DNA of 11,012 nt from Hydrogenothermaceae bacterium (GCA_012961365.1 DTZN01000055.1:1-11012), one strand, 5' to 3'. Positions 1 through 9,546 are shown, counted from the stretch's first letter. Translations and numbers: made by a program. Notes: a model not told the origin generated them from the sequence alone.

Positions 1-1263
1 ACAGGCTTTAGATAAAACTTTTTCATCAATTGCTTTAACTTTGTGAACTACCATAAATCTTTCTGTTATTGTCCCTGTTTTATCAAAAAACACCTTCTTT
101 ACAGAAGACAATTTTTCTAAAATATCTGCTCCTTTTATTATTATTCCTTCTTTAAAAGCTTCACTTAATCCTATCCAAAGAGCGAGAGGTGCTCCTATAC
201 TAAAAGCACAAGGACAAGATATTAGTAAAACAGACATAGAAACAATTAAAGCCTTTTCAAAACCTTCTACCATATACCAGTATGCAAAAGCTCCTGATGC
301 AAGGGTAAGCATTACTGGTAAAAACCATGCCGCAACTGTATCTGTAATTCTTGTTATTGGAGCTTTTGAATTCCTAATTTCTTTCATCATTTCTATAAAT
401 TTGTTTAATGTCCATTCTTTTTGAGGTTTGTTAACTTTTATTTTCAAAAAACCATCTGTGTTTATTGTCCCTGCGTAAACTTTATCTCCTTCTTTTTTTA
501 GAACTGGCTTATTTTCTCCTGTAAGCATAGACTCATCTACATAAGATTTGCCATCTACTACAACTCCATCTGCAGGGATTTTCTCTCCTGCTTTTACTAT
601 AACTAAATCTCCAACTTTTAACTCCTGTACTGGTATCTCAACTTGTTTTCCTTTTCTTTCTACTACTGCTTTATCTGGTGTAAGTTTTAAAAGCTCTTTC
701 ATAAAATTAGATGCCTTTACTCTAGAAGATGTTTCTAAATATCTACCAAATGTAACTAAAACAAGTATCATTGTTGCAGTTTCAAAGTATATAGATGGCT
801 TATTTGTAAAAACTGAATAAACAGACAAAAAATAAGCAGAAAAAGCTCCTATTGCTATAAGTGTGTCTGTATTGAAATTTAGCCAGTTGTGCCTAGAAAA
901 TGAATTTTTTAAAATTGGAATTCCAAGCAGCAGCATTACAGGCGTAGCTAATATTAATATTAAATATTTAATTAACTTTGTAAAAGCTTGAGCTTGTGGG
1001 TCATCTGGTGTTAGGTGTGCTCCATATAAATATGTTGATAGCATAAAAACTAGCATTGCTAAAAAATATCCAAAACCAAATTTTCCTAAAAATGCAACTG
1101 CATTCCCTTCCTCTCCTCTTAATCCTGTAGTTTTGTATATTAAATAACAACCAAAGCAACAAAAATCTTCAACTTGTCCATTTCCTATATCATATCTTAA
1201 TGATTTTCCTGTTATTGGTATTCCACATTGGTAGCATTCTTTATTTTTATGTTTTATTTCCAT
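1..1263 (-). CDS. Heavy-metal (probably copper) transporting P1B-type ATPase, C-terminal part outside window
   Basis: An ATP-driven inner-membrane cation pump. The frame is open from ATG at 1263 to the window edge, giving 421 residues and lacking the nucleotide-binding domain and last membrane helices. The N-terminus has a cysteine cluster (C10-x2-C13, then C35-C36-x2-C39) resembling the metal-binding domain of FixI/CcoI-type ATPases, and no classical HMA (GMTCxxC) domain is seen. Hydrophobic helices follow at about 62-80, 98-118, 132-152 and 159-173. The actuator motif TGE is at 248-250, the membrane metal site CPC at 350-352, and the phosphorylation motif DKTGT at 394-398 (D394 is the phosphorylated Asp). 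CPC and DKTGT identify a P1B heavy-metal ATPase. Copper is inferred from CPC plus the FixI-like N-terminus. The helix 7-8 residues that fix metal specificity are outside the window. GAGGT lies 8 bases before the ATG. It starts 29 bases after truA, so it is probably the operon's distal gene. Confidence 0.93.
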   Translation of the reverse strand, partial: MEIKHKNKECYQCGIPITGKSLRYDIGNGQVEDFCCFGCYLIYKTTGLRGEEGNAVAFLGKFGFGYFLAMLVFMLSTYLYGAHLTPDDPQAQAFTKLIKYLILILATPVMLLLGIPILKNSFSRHNWLNFNTDTLIAIGAFSAYFLSVYSVFTNKPSIYFETATMILVLVTFGRYLETSSRVKASNFMKELLKLTPDKAVVERKGKQVEIPVQELKVGDLVIVKAGEKIPADGVVVDGKSYVDESMLTGENKPVLKKEGDKVYAGTINTDGFLKIKVNKPQKEWTLNKFIEMMKEIRNSKAPITRITDTVAAWFLPVMLTLASGAFAYWYMVEGFEKALIVSMSVLLISCPCAFSIGAPLALWIGLSEAFKEGIIIKGADILEKLSSVKKVFFDKTGTITERFMVVHKVKAIDEKVLSKAC

Positions 1264-1292
1264 TTGGTTTTACCTCGTTAAATACATTTTCT

Positions 1293-2060
1293 TTATTTTT
1301 GGAAGTTTAAATCTTCATCTTCAGGTAAGTAGTGAACTTCTTTTAAATATAATCCTTCTGGTGGAGCTATAAACATACCTTTTGATGGGTCGTTTGCTTT
1401 TATTATTTTTTTGAATTTTTCTATATCTAATCTACCTGTTCCTATATGAACTAGATGTGCTACTATTTTTCTAACCATATACCTTAAAAAATGTGAAGCA
1501 GAGATTTCAAACTCTAAAACATTACCATCGTATTTTAGGCTTAAATGGCGTATATCAATTTCTTCTCTTAAATATTCTCCATCTTTAGCCATACTTTTTA
1601 GCCTTTTAATTGGTCTTAAAAATTCTATAGCCTCTTGTATTTTTGTAATATTAATTTTTTTTGAAACATACCAACCAAAACCTACAAGAAAAGGGTCTGG
1701 TTTTGTATAAACTTTATAAATATAGGTTTTTCCTTTTGCAGAAAATCTAGCGTTAAACGATAATGGAACTTCCTTACAGTTTATTATTGCTATATCTCTT
1801 GGCAATGTTGCATTTAGATACTTTTTTATCTTTTCTGGCTTAAAGTATTTTGTTGTTTTAAAATTTGCAACCTGTCCTAACGCATGAACTGATGCATCTG
1901 TTCTACCTGATGCTATTAGTTTTGGTTTTTCTTTGATAAAAGTTTGAAGGGTGTCTTCTATTATTTGTTGGATAGTTATGTGTTTGGGTTGTCTTTGCCA
2001 ACCATAGTATCTAGTTCCAATGTATCTTATTGTTAATTTGTAATTGTGTTTATATTGCAT
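1293..2060 (-). CDS. truA: tRNA pseudouridine(38-40) synthase TruA
   Basis: Isomerises uridines 38, 39 and 40 in the anticodon arm of many tRNAs; cytoplasmic. The 255-residue length is normal for TruA. Family hallmarks visible are the N-terminal YxGxxYxGWQRQP-type segment (residues 13-25), the catalytic-Asp motif GRTDASVHALGQV (52-64, D55 being the nucleophile), and the C-terminal FLRYMVRKIV helix followed by the GTG loop. The usual RTDxGVHA reads RTDASVHA here, with Ser for Gly; the Asp is intact, so activity is expected. The start is one base after the recN stop, and no Shine-Dalgarno is visible at normal distance, so translation probably depends on ribosomes finishing recN. Identification is secure. 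Confidence 0.97.
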   Translation of the reverse strand: MQYKHNYKLTIRYIGTRYYGWQRQPKHITIQQIIEDTLQTFIKEKPKLIASGRTDASVHALGQVANFKTTKYFKPEKIKKYLNATLPRDIAIINCKEVPLSFNARFSAKGKTYIYKVYTKPDPFLVGFGWYVSKKINITKIQEAIEFLRPIKRLKSMAKDGEYLREEIDIRHLSLKYDGNVLEFEISASHFLRYMVRKIVAHLVHIGTGRLDIEKFKKIIKANDPSKGMFIAPPEGLYLKEVHYLPEDEDLNFQK

Positions 2061-2061
2061 T

Positions 2062-3657
2062 TTATTTGGATAACTGATTTATTAGCTCCCTTGCATGTTC
2101 TAGACTTTTTTCGTTAATTATACCACTTAGCATTCTTGCTAATTCTTTTTCTCTTTCCAAATTTGAAACTTTTTTAACAATCGCTTTTGTTTTTCCATTT
2201 TCCGAAAATTTATCAACTACATAATGGCTATCTGCAAATACTGCAACTTGCGGAAGATGTGTAATTAATAATACCTGAAAATTTTCTGCTAATTTTTTTA
2301 TTTTTTTTGCTAAAAAAATTGCAGTTTTTCCACCAATTCCTGTATCTATTTCATCAAATACCACTGTATCTGTAGATTGGTTTGATATTAATTTTAAAGC
2401 AAGTGAAATTCTAGAAAGTTCTCCACCTGAAGCAGTTTCGCTTAAAAGAGAAGGTTCTATCCCTGAATTTGCAGAAAACAAAAATATAACTTCATCTTTT
2501 CCATATTTGTTTAATGGAATTTCTCTTACATCAACAACAAATTTTGCGTCTTTTAAAGCTAATTCTTTTAAATGATTTTCTATCTTCTTTTCAAACTCTT
2601 TAGCTTTCTCTTTTCTAATCTTTGAAATTTCATTTGCTAAGTTATTAACTTCTTTTTCTAAAGTTTGTAGTTTTTTTTCTAAGTTTGGAATTTCATTATC
2701 TAGACTAGTTAAGTTTTCAAGTTTTCTTTTTATTTGCTTTTTTAATTTTATAAGTCCGTTTAAATCTGTTTTATATTTAACTTCTAAATTGTTTATCAGG
2801 TTTAACCTTTCTTCTACTTTAAAAAGTTCTTCTTCATCTATATCGAAATCTATTTTAGTTAAAGTATAAAATGCCTCCTTTACTAAACTTTTAGCTTCTT
2901 CTAAATAATTTAGAGATTCATTTATTTCTTTACTTATTGATGCGAAGCTAGATAAATTTTTTATACTACCTGATATTTGCTCTTCTACACTTTCTTCTTT
3001 GTTAAATAAGTTAAAAATTGTTTCCTCTACAGCTATTTTTATATCTTTTAGTGAAGATAAATATTCATATCTTTCTTCCAATTCTTGCTTTTCGTTTTCT
3101 TTTAAGTCCGCCTCTTCAAGCTCTTTTAATTGGAATTTTAAAAATTCTATTTCTCTAACCCTTTCTGCTTGTTTTTCTTTTAGTTTTCTTAAGGTTTTCT
3201 TAATTTTGGTGTATTCTGCAAATTTTATTTGGTATTCTTTTAGTAATTGGGATAGATTTGCAAATGTATCTAAAATTTGTCTATGGTAATCTTTAGAAAA
3301 CAAATATTGTTGGCTATATTGCCCATGGATTTCTATTATATCTTTTGTTGCTTCTAAAATTGTCGAGAGGGTAGCTCTCCTTCCATTTAGAAAATACTGG
3401 CTTTTTCCATTTTTTATTGCTCTTGAAACTATAAGGGTACTATCTTCTGAAAATTCATTATTTATATCTTCAAAAATAAGCTCTACATAATCTCCTTCCT
3501 GAAACTTACCCTTTTTTCCAAGAACAAAATCTATTGCATCTATAATTAGAGATTTCCCTACACCTGTTTCTCCTGTAAAGACATTTAAACCATTTGAAAG
3601 CTGTATATCTATATTTTCCAGATATAAAAATTTTTCTATATGTATATTTTCAAGCAT
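2062..3657 (-). CDS. recN: DNA repair protein RecN (SMC-like ATPase)
   Basis: SMC/ABC-type ATPase that acts early in double-strand-break repair, holding or organising broken ends for RecA-dependent recombination. It has 531 residues, close to the family's usual 550-570. The N-terminal head half has the Walker A GETGVGKS (29-36). A central Lys/Glu/Leu-rich coiled-coil region runs roughly from 135 to 360. The C-terminal head half has the ABC signature SGGELSR (410-416), Walker B VVFDEID (432-438) and the His switch ITH (H467). All ATPase motifs are intact. It begins 29 bases after ligA and ends one base before truA. No Shine-Dalgarno is seen; instead TATAAT sits 7 bases before the ATG. No LexA- or SOS-type box was recognised nearby. 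Identification is secure. Confidence 0.97.
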   Translation of the reverse strand: MLENIHIEKFLYLENIDIQLSNGLNVFTGETGVGKSLIIDAIDFVLGKKGKFQEGDYVELIFEDINNEFSEDSTLIVSRAIKNGKSQYFLNGRRATLSTILEATKDIIEIHGQYSQQYLFSKDYHRQILDTFANLSQLLKEYQIKFAEYTKIKKTLRKLKEKQAERVREIEFLKFQLKELEEADLKENEKQELEERYEYLSSLKDIKIAVEETIFNLFNKEESVEEQISGSIKNLSSFASISKEINESLNYLEEAKSLVKEAFYTLTKIDFDIDEEELFKVEERLNLINNLEVKYKTDLNGLIKLKKQIKRKLENLTSLDNEIPNLEKKLQTLEKEVNNLANEISKIRKEKAKEFEKKIENHLKELALKDAKFVVDVREIPLNKYGKDEVIFLFSANSGIEPSLLSETASGGELSRISLALKLISNQSTDTVVFDEIDTGIGGKTAIFLAKKIKKLAENFQVLLITHLPQVAVFADSHYVVDKFSENGKTKAIVKKVSNLEREKELARMLSGIINEKSLEHARELINQLSK

Positions 3658-3686
3658 AGAAACTATTATAATTCAAAATTAAAATC

Positions 3687-5798
<2,112 letters not shown>

Positions 5799-5812
5799 TT
5801 AGCATCACCTTC

Positions 5813-6130
5813 TTAGTTTGTAGCATAACTTTGCATTCCTTCTGTTATTTCTTCCTTTTCTATTTTCTCTGGGAAGTAGTAATTTTCGTAAAAGATTTTA
5901 TCTATTCTTTTTACAGTATCCTCTTCATTTAAAAATAGACAAACTTTTCTTTCTTGGGGAATTTCAAAAACAAGTTTTATATTTCCATCTTTTTGAGGTC
6001 TTATATACAAATCAAATTTTGTATCTTCTTTATATCCTGTTATCCATAGTTCTTTTGTATCTTCTCTGTATAATTTTTCAAAGTTAAATTCTTCACATAT
6101 GTGGTCTAATTTTTCTAAAATTTTTTCCAT
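5813..6130 (-). CDS. Unrecognised 105-residue protein leading the ligA-recN operon
   Basis: I do not recognise a family. The protein is small, charged and predicted soluble, with no signal peptide or membrane segment. By eye it has an N-terminal amphipathic helix (about 2-20), several beta strands (about 27-34, 38-44, 50-57, 61-67), a helix at about 68-81 and an acidic, polar tail. Cysteines at 12 and 64 do not form a metal motif. It is likely a real gene: it has GAGGT 4 bases before ATG at 6130, sits directly behind a good promoter, and ends 14 bases before the ligA start with matching base composition. The position suggests expression with ligA, recN and truA, but position alone does not give a function. 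Confidence 0.82.
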   Translation of the reverse strand: MEKILEKLDHICEEFNFEKLYREDTKELWITGYKEDTKFDLYIRPQKDGNIKLVFEIPQERKVCLFLNEEDTVKRIDKIFYENYYFPEKIEKEEITEGMQSYATN

Positions 6131-6161
6131 TATTACCTCAAATTTTTACCTGATTAGAATA

Positions 6162-6190
6162 ATTCTATATAGCTTTTGTTAAGTTTTCAA
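6162..6190 (-). promoter_or_regulatory. Sigma-70-type promoter for the 105-residue gene-ligA-recN-truA operon
   Basis: On the minus strand, TTGAAA (6190-6185; 5 of 6 to TTGACA) is followed by exactly 17 bases and then TAGAAT (6167-6162; 5 of 6 to TATAAT). Transcription would begin near 6155, leaving a leader of about 25 bases that holds the GAGGT ribosome site before the ATG at 6130. The promoter begins immediately after the stop codon of the upstream dehydratase gene. It is predicted by eye only. Confidence 0.6.
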
Positions 6191-6191
6191 T

Positions 6192-6491
6192 TCATCGCCT
6201 AAAGAATTCTTCAAGTTTTTGGGCAAGTTCTATATCTGCTTTTGTAAGTCCCCCTTCACTGTGGGTAGTTGTTGATATCGTTATGGTTTTTGTTGATGTG
6301 TGGAATATAATATCTGGATGATGATTTGTTTCTTCAATTACTTTCCCTATATGTTTTATAAATTCAGTAATTTGTCCCCAATCTTCCAGGTAGTATCTTT
6401 TTGTAATACATTTAAATTCCCTTTGCCAACCTTTTAATTCTTTTAAATACTCGTTTACTTGCCCATCCGTTAATCTTGTTTTATCTTCCAT
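6192..6491 (-). CDS. phhB: Pterin-4a-carbinolamine dehydratase (PCD/DCoH family)
   Basis: Dehydrates 4a-hydroxytetrahydropterin during recycling of pterin cofactor; in many bacteria without phenylalanine hydroxylase the role is uncertain (folate or molybdopterin metabolism has been suggested for the family). The 99 residues are typical. The family signature is visible: an acidic residue followed by NHHPD (56-60, with the H57-H58-P59 active-site pair), then H77 in THSEGGLT (76-83) and D86. The N-terminal LTDGQVNEYLKELKGW also matches the family. ATG at 6491 has AGGT closely upstream. It is separated from the next minus-strand gene by 61 bases that contain a promoter, so it may be expressed independently. 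No aromatic amino acid hydroxylase gene is in the window. Confidence 0.93.
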   Translation of the reverse strand: MEDKTRLTDGQVNEYLKELKGWQREFKCITKRYYLEDWGQITEFIKHIGKVIEETNHHPDIIFHTSTKTITISTTTHSEGGLTKADIELAQKLEEFFRR

Positions 6492-6556
6492 TTTTACCTA
6501 CCCTCTAAATTTAGTTTAAACTAATTAAAAGTTAATCCTAAAAACAAGGTAAAAAT
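6492..6556. promoter_or_regulatory. Divergent intergenic region with 14-base palindrome
   Basis: This 65-base gap separates two divergently transcribed genes, so both must have start signals here or within the opposite gene. A perfect palindrome TTAGTTTAAACTAA lies at 6511-6524. It contains a weak -10-like TAAACT in both directions, but no matching -35 of quality was found for either direction. Ribosome sites at the two ends are AGGT for the dehydratase and AAGGT (6546-6550) for thpR. It is either a shared promoter core, an operator, or chance in AT-rich DNA. Confidence 0.4.
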
Positions 6557-7102
6557 ATGAGAAAAAAAAGGTTATTCATAGGAAGTTTTATTAATACAGA
6601 TACATTAAAAAATGAATATTCAAAAGTAAGGAAAGAATTAGGAAACAGTATAAAAGGAAAATGGACACCTTTTGAAAATTTGCATATAACCTATAAATTT
6701 TTAGGTAATATTGAAGTAGATAGAATTTCATCTATAAAAAACGCAATAAATAAATATCTAAATAAAAATATAGAATGTAATTTCGAAGTCAAAGGAATTG
6801 GAGCTTTTCCTTCTATTTATACTCCTAAGGTTGTATTTTTAAGGGTAAACGATAAGTCTGGAGTCTTAGAGGATATTTATTATTATATTCAATCTAGATT
6901 AAAAAATTTAGGTTTTGAGGAAGATAAGAAAAAATTTATCCCTCATATTACAATAAAAAGACCTAAAGAGGTTAATGTAAAAAAGTTTTATAAAAAAGTT
7001 AAACTTTTTGAAGACAAAATATTTGTGCAAATAAGTAAAATAGAGATAAATTTAATTGAGAGTATATTAAGTCCAAATGGAGCAAGGTATAAGAAAATAT
7101 AG
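6557..7102 (+). CDS. thpR: RNA 2',3'-cyclic phosphodiesterase (2'-5' RNA ligase family, ThpR)
   Basis: Member of the 2H phosphoesterase superfamily. Family enzymes hydrolyse 2',3'-cyclic phosphate RNA ends and can join or cut 2'-5' linked RNA; the cellular role is poorly defined. The 181 residues are normal. The two hallmark HxT motifs are visible as LHITYKFLG (H43, T45) and PHITIKR (H130, T132), and the N-terminal RLFIGSFI strand is typical. ATG at 6557 is preceded by AAGGT with 6 bases spacing. It is the first gene of a five-gene plus-strand run and ends 10 bases before prmA. Confidence 0.93.
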   Translation: MRKKRLFIGSFINTDTLKNEYSKVRKELGNSIKGKWTPFENLHITYKFLGNIEVDRISSIKNAINKYLNKNIECNFEVKGIGAFPSIYTPKVVFLRVNDKSGVLEDIYYYIQSRLKNLGFEEDKKKFIPHITIKRPKEVNVKKFYKKVKLFEDKIFVQISKIEINLIESILSPNGARYKKI

Positions 7103-7112
7103 AGGTTAGATT

Positions 7113-7955
7113 ATGAAAAAATTAGTTTATTCCATACCTAGTAAGCTTTTTGAAATTTTTCTTGTTGAGCTAAATGGATATGGAGTTGAGATTTTAAATA
7201 AAGATGATAACGAAACAGTTTTCGTTATATATGCTGAAGACAAAGAACTTGAAACTATAAAAGAAGCAATTGATGAAATTTTTGAAGATTTAGGAAATGG
7301 TAAATTAATTTTAGAAGAAGAAATTGAAGAAAAAAATTGGGAAGAATTCTGGAAAGAAGGAATAAAGCCAATAGAAATTCCTCCATTTATTCTAATTCCA
7401 GAATGGGAAATTTATGAAAGAAATAAGCTTATTCCAATAAAACTGAAGATAGGAATGGCATTTGGAACAGGATATCATGCAACGACACAAATTATGCTTT
7501 CTTTGATACCTAGATATATCTTGAAAGGAGATACTGTTTTAGATGCTGGTTGTGGTTCTGGTATTTTATCAATAGCTTCAAAAAAGCTTGGAGCTTCAAG
7601 AGTTTTAGCTGTAGATATTCAAGGTGAGGCTATTGAAGAATGTAAGACAAATGCTTGGGAAAATGAAGTAGAAATAGAATGTAAAAAAGCATCTGTAGAT
7701 GAAATTAATGAGAACTTTGATATAGTTCTAGCAAATATACAAATAGATGTATTTGGAAAGGTTTTTAATCATTTAGTAAATAGATTTAACAAATATTTAA
7801 TAATTTCAGGAATATTTAAAGACAAAGAAAAAGAGGAACTGCTAAATATGGCAGGAAAAAATAATTTAATTTTAGTTGAGGAAACATCTAAACCAGAAGA
7901 CCCTAATAAATTAGAGGATTTATGGTATGGATTTGTATTTAAGAAAAAAAATTGA
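7113..7955 (+). CDS. prmA: Ribosomal protein L11 methyltransferase PrmA
   Basis: S-adenosylmethionine-dependent enzyme that trimethylates lysines and the N-terminus of ribosomal protein L11. It has 280 residues, near the usual 255-300. The N-terminal substrate-recognition domain (about 1-65) leads via an acidic linker to the Rossmann methyltransferase domain. Clear motifs are MAFGTGYHATT (115-125), the AdoMet-binding DAGCGSG (144-150), the acidic-loop Asp in AVDIQ (166-170) and the catalytic-loop LANIQ (206-210). GAGGT lies 6 bases before ATG. Its last 29 bases overlap deoC, indicating co-transcription. It sits in one run with another ribosome-modifying enzyme, the RluD-type synthase. Confidence 0.96.
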   Translation: MKKLVYSIPSKLFEIFLVELNGYGVEILNKDDNETVFVIYAEDKELETIKEAIDEIFEDLGNGKLILEEEIEEKNWEEFWKEGIKPIEIPPFILIPEWEIYERNKLIPIKLKIGMAFGTGYHATTQIMLSLIPRYILKGDTVLDAGCGSGILSIASKKLGASRVLAVDIQGEAIEECKTNAWENEVEIECKKASVDEINENFDIVLANIQIDVFGKVFNHLVNRFNKYLIISGIFKDKEKEELLNMAGKNNLILVEETSKPEDPNKLEDLWYGFVFKKKN

Positions 7956-8583
7956 ACATACTAATTTAAAACCTAATGCTAGTAAAGAAGATATAAAAAA
8001 AACTGTAAATGAAGCTATAAAATATGGATTTTATGGAGTTTGTATTCCCCCTTGCTATGTTTCATATGCAAAAAAACTAACAAAATATACAGATATAAAA
8101 ATTATAACAGTTATTGGGTTTCCTAATGGGTATAACAAAATAAAAACAAAGCTTATAGAAGCTATGGAAAGTTATAATGACGGAGCAGATGAAATTGATA
8201 TTGTATGGAATATTTCTTTGTTTAAAAGTGGGCAATATGAGTATGTATTAGAAGAACTAAAAACACTTATATCCTATACACAAGGAATAACTCACAAAAT
8301 TATAGTTGAAACTGCCTATTTGACAGATGAAGAAAAAAGAAAAGCCATTGAAATAGTTATACAAAGTGGTGCAGAGTATATAAAAACTTCAACAGGTTTT
8401 GCACCTTCTGGAGCAAAATTAGAAGATATAAAATTATTTAAAGAGCTTTCAAATGGAAAAATTAAAATAAAAGCTGCTGGTGGAATTAGAGATTTTGAAA
8501 CTGCGTTAAAATTTTTAGAAGCAGGAGCAGATAAAATAGGAACTTCATCAGGAGTAAAAATAATAGAAGATGCAAGAAAGTGA
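7927..8583 (+). CDS. deoC: Deoxyribose-phosphate aldolase DeoC
   Basis: Reversibly cleaves 2-deoxy-D-ribose 5-phosphate to glyceraldehyde 3-phosphate and acetaldehyde in deoxynucleoside breakdown; cytoplasmic TIM barrel. The 218 residues match short bacterial/thermophile forms. Visible motifs are IEHTNLKP (9-16), EIDIV with proton-relay D91 (89-93), the Schiff-base lysine K153 in IKTSTGF (152-158), and the second active-site lysine K182 in IKAAGGIRD (181-189). The start at 7927 lies inside the prmA 3' end, but GAGGA at 7914-7918 with 8 bases spacing supports it, and the IEHTN motif then falls at its normal distance from the N-terminus. It overlaps the next gene by 14 bases. No other deoxynucleoside-catabolism gene is in the window. 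Confidence 0.96.
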   Translation: MDLYLRKKIEHTNLKPNASKEDIKKTVNEAIKYGFYGVCIPPCYVSYAKKLTKYTDIKIITVIGFPNGYNKIKTKLIEAMESYNDGADEIDIVWNISLFKSGQYEYVLEELKTLISYTQGITHKIIVETAYLTDEEKRKAIEIVIQSGAEYIKTSTGFAPSGAKLEDIKLFKELSNGKIKIKAAGGIRDFETALKFLEAGADKIGTSSGVKIIEDARK

Positions 8584-9538
8584 AATTCTTGAATTTGAAG
8601 TAGATAAAGAATTTGAAGGGAAAAGATTAGACCAGTTTTTAGCATTTGTTTATCCTGAATATTCAAGGTCTTATTACCAAAGGTTAATAAAAGAAGGTAA
8701 TGTTTTAGAAAAAGAAAAAAAATTAAAAAAGCCTTCTTTAAAAGTAAAATCAGGACAAAAAATAACTATTATTATTCCACCACAAAAGCCTTTAGAAGTT
8801 ACTCCTGAAAACATTCCTTTGAAAGTTTTTTTTGAAGATAATGATTTAGCAGTAATTTATAAACCACCACATATGGTAGTTCATCCTTCACCGGGACATA
8901 CTTCTGGAACTTTAGTTAATGCTTTACTTTACCATTTTAAAAATGTTTCTCAGTTCCAAGGAAAAGAAAGGGCAGGGATTGTCCACAGACTTGACAAAGA
9001 AACAGCAGGTCTCATGGTAGTTGCAAAATCAGAATTTGCCCATAAAGAGCTTCAAAAACTCTTTCAAGAAAGAAAAGTAGATAAAAAATATAAAGCAATA
9101 GTCGTTGGTTTAGTAAGAAAAGAACATGGGTTTATAGATTTTCCAATAGGAAGGTCTATTTATAACAGACAAAAAATGGGAACAGTTTCAACAAATGCTA
9201 GAAATGCTTTAACTGAGTATTGGGTAGAAAAAAGATGGGAAAAACATAATTTAACTTTAGTAGATATAAAACTTCATACAGGAAGAACTCACCAAATAAG
9301 AGTTCATTTTTCAGAACTAGGACATCCACTTTTAAATGATAAAGTTTATGGCTTTAAAAAAAGCCAATTAAAATTTGAAGTTGCAAAAGAAATTTCAGAT
9401 AAGCTAGATTATCATGCATTGGTTGCTTATAGATTAACATTCAATCATCCAAGAACCGGAAAAATTATAGATATATCTTTAAAAAATCTTCCAGAACCTT
9501 TAGAAGAAATGATAAAAATTCTAAGTAGGGAAAATTAA
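8570..9538 (+). CDS. rluD: RluA-family 23S rRNA pseudouridine synthase, RluD-type
   Basis: Converts specific uridines in 23S rRNA to pseudouridine. It has 322 residues, usual for RluC/RluD. An N-terminal S4 RNA-binding domain (about 17-75) is followed by the catalytic domain with VIYKPPHMVVHPSPG (95-109) and the active-site motif HRLDKETAG (139-147, catalytic D142). Downstream, LHTGRTHQIRVH is the second family signature. The usual HRLDKDTSG shows conservative changes with Asp intact. RluD versus RluC or RluB specificity cannot be settled by eye. An in-frame stop at 8564-8566 leaves 8570 as the only good ATG. The AGGAGT upstream is rather far (14 bases), so coupling to deoC through the overlap is likely. 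Its TAA shares a base with an ATG in the argJ frame. Confidence 0.95.
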   Translation: MQESEILEFEVDKEFEGKRLDQFLAFVYPEYSRSYYQRLIKEGNVLEKEKKLKKPSLKVKSGQKITIIIPPQKPLEVTPENIPLKVFFEDNDLAVIYKPPHMVVHPSPGHTSGTLVNALLYHFKNVSQFQGKERAGIVHRLDKETAGLMVVAKSEFAHKELQKLFQERKVDKKYKAIVVGLVRKEHGFIDFPIGRSIYNRQKMGTVSTNARNALTEYWVEKRWEKHNLTLVDIKLHTGRTHQIRVHFSELGHPLLNDKVYGFKKSQLKFEVAKEISDKLDYHALVAYRLTFNHPRTGKIIDISLKNLPEPLEEMIKILSREN

Positions 9539-9546
9539 TGAAAAAA

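Noticed and set aside
548..820. Plus-strand open frame opposite the metal ATPase
   Set aside because: It is fully covered by the clear P1B ATPase on the minus strand and has Thr/Ser/Phe-rich antisense composition.
2999..3289. Plus-strand open frame of 96 codons, Ser/Phe-rich
   Set aside because: It lies wholly opposite the recN coiled-coil region. Its Ser/Phe/Leu-rich composition is what the reverse complement of Lys/Glu-rich codons gives, and it has no family features.
7922..7942. ATG five bases before the deoC start, opening a six-codon frame that could act as a small upstream ORF
   Set aside because: It lies only 3 bases from the ribosome site, too close for efficient initiation, and is in the prmA coding sequence; likely chance.
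8316..8666. Minus-strand open frame of 116 codons across the deoC/rluD junction
   Set aside because: It is antisense to the DeoC active-site region and the RluD N-terminus, and has no recognisable motifs.
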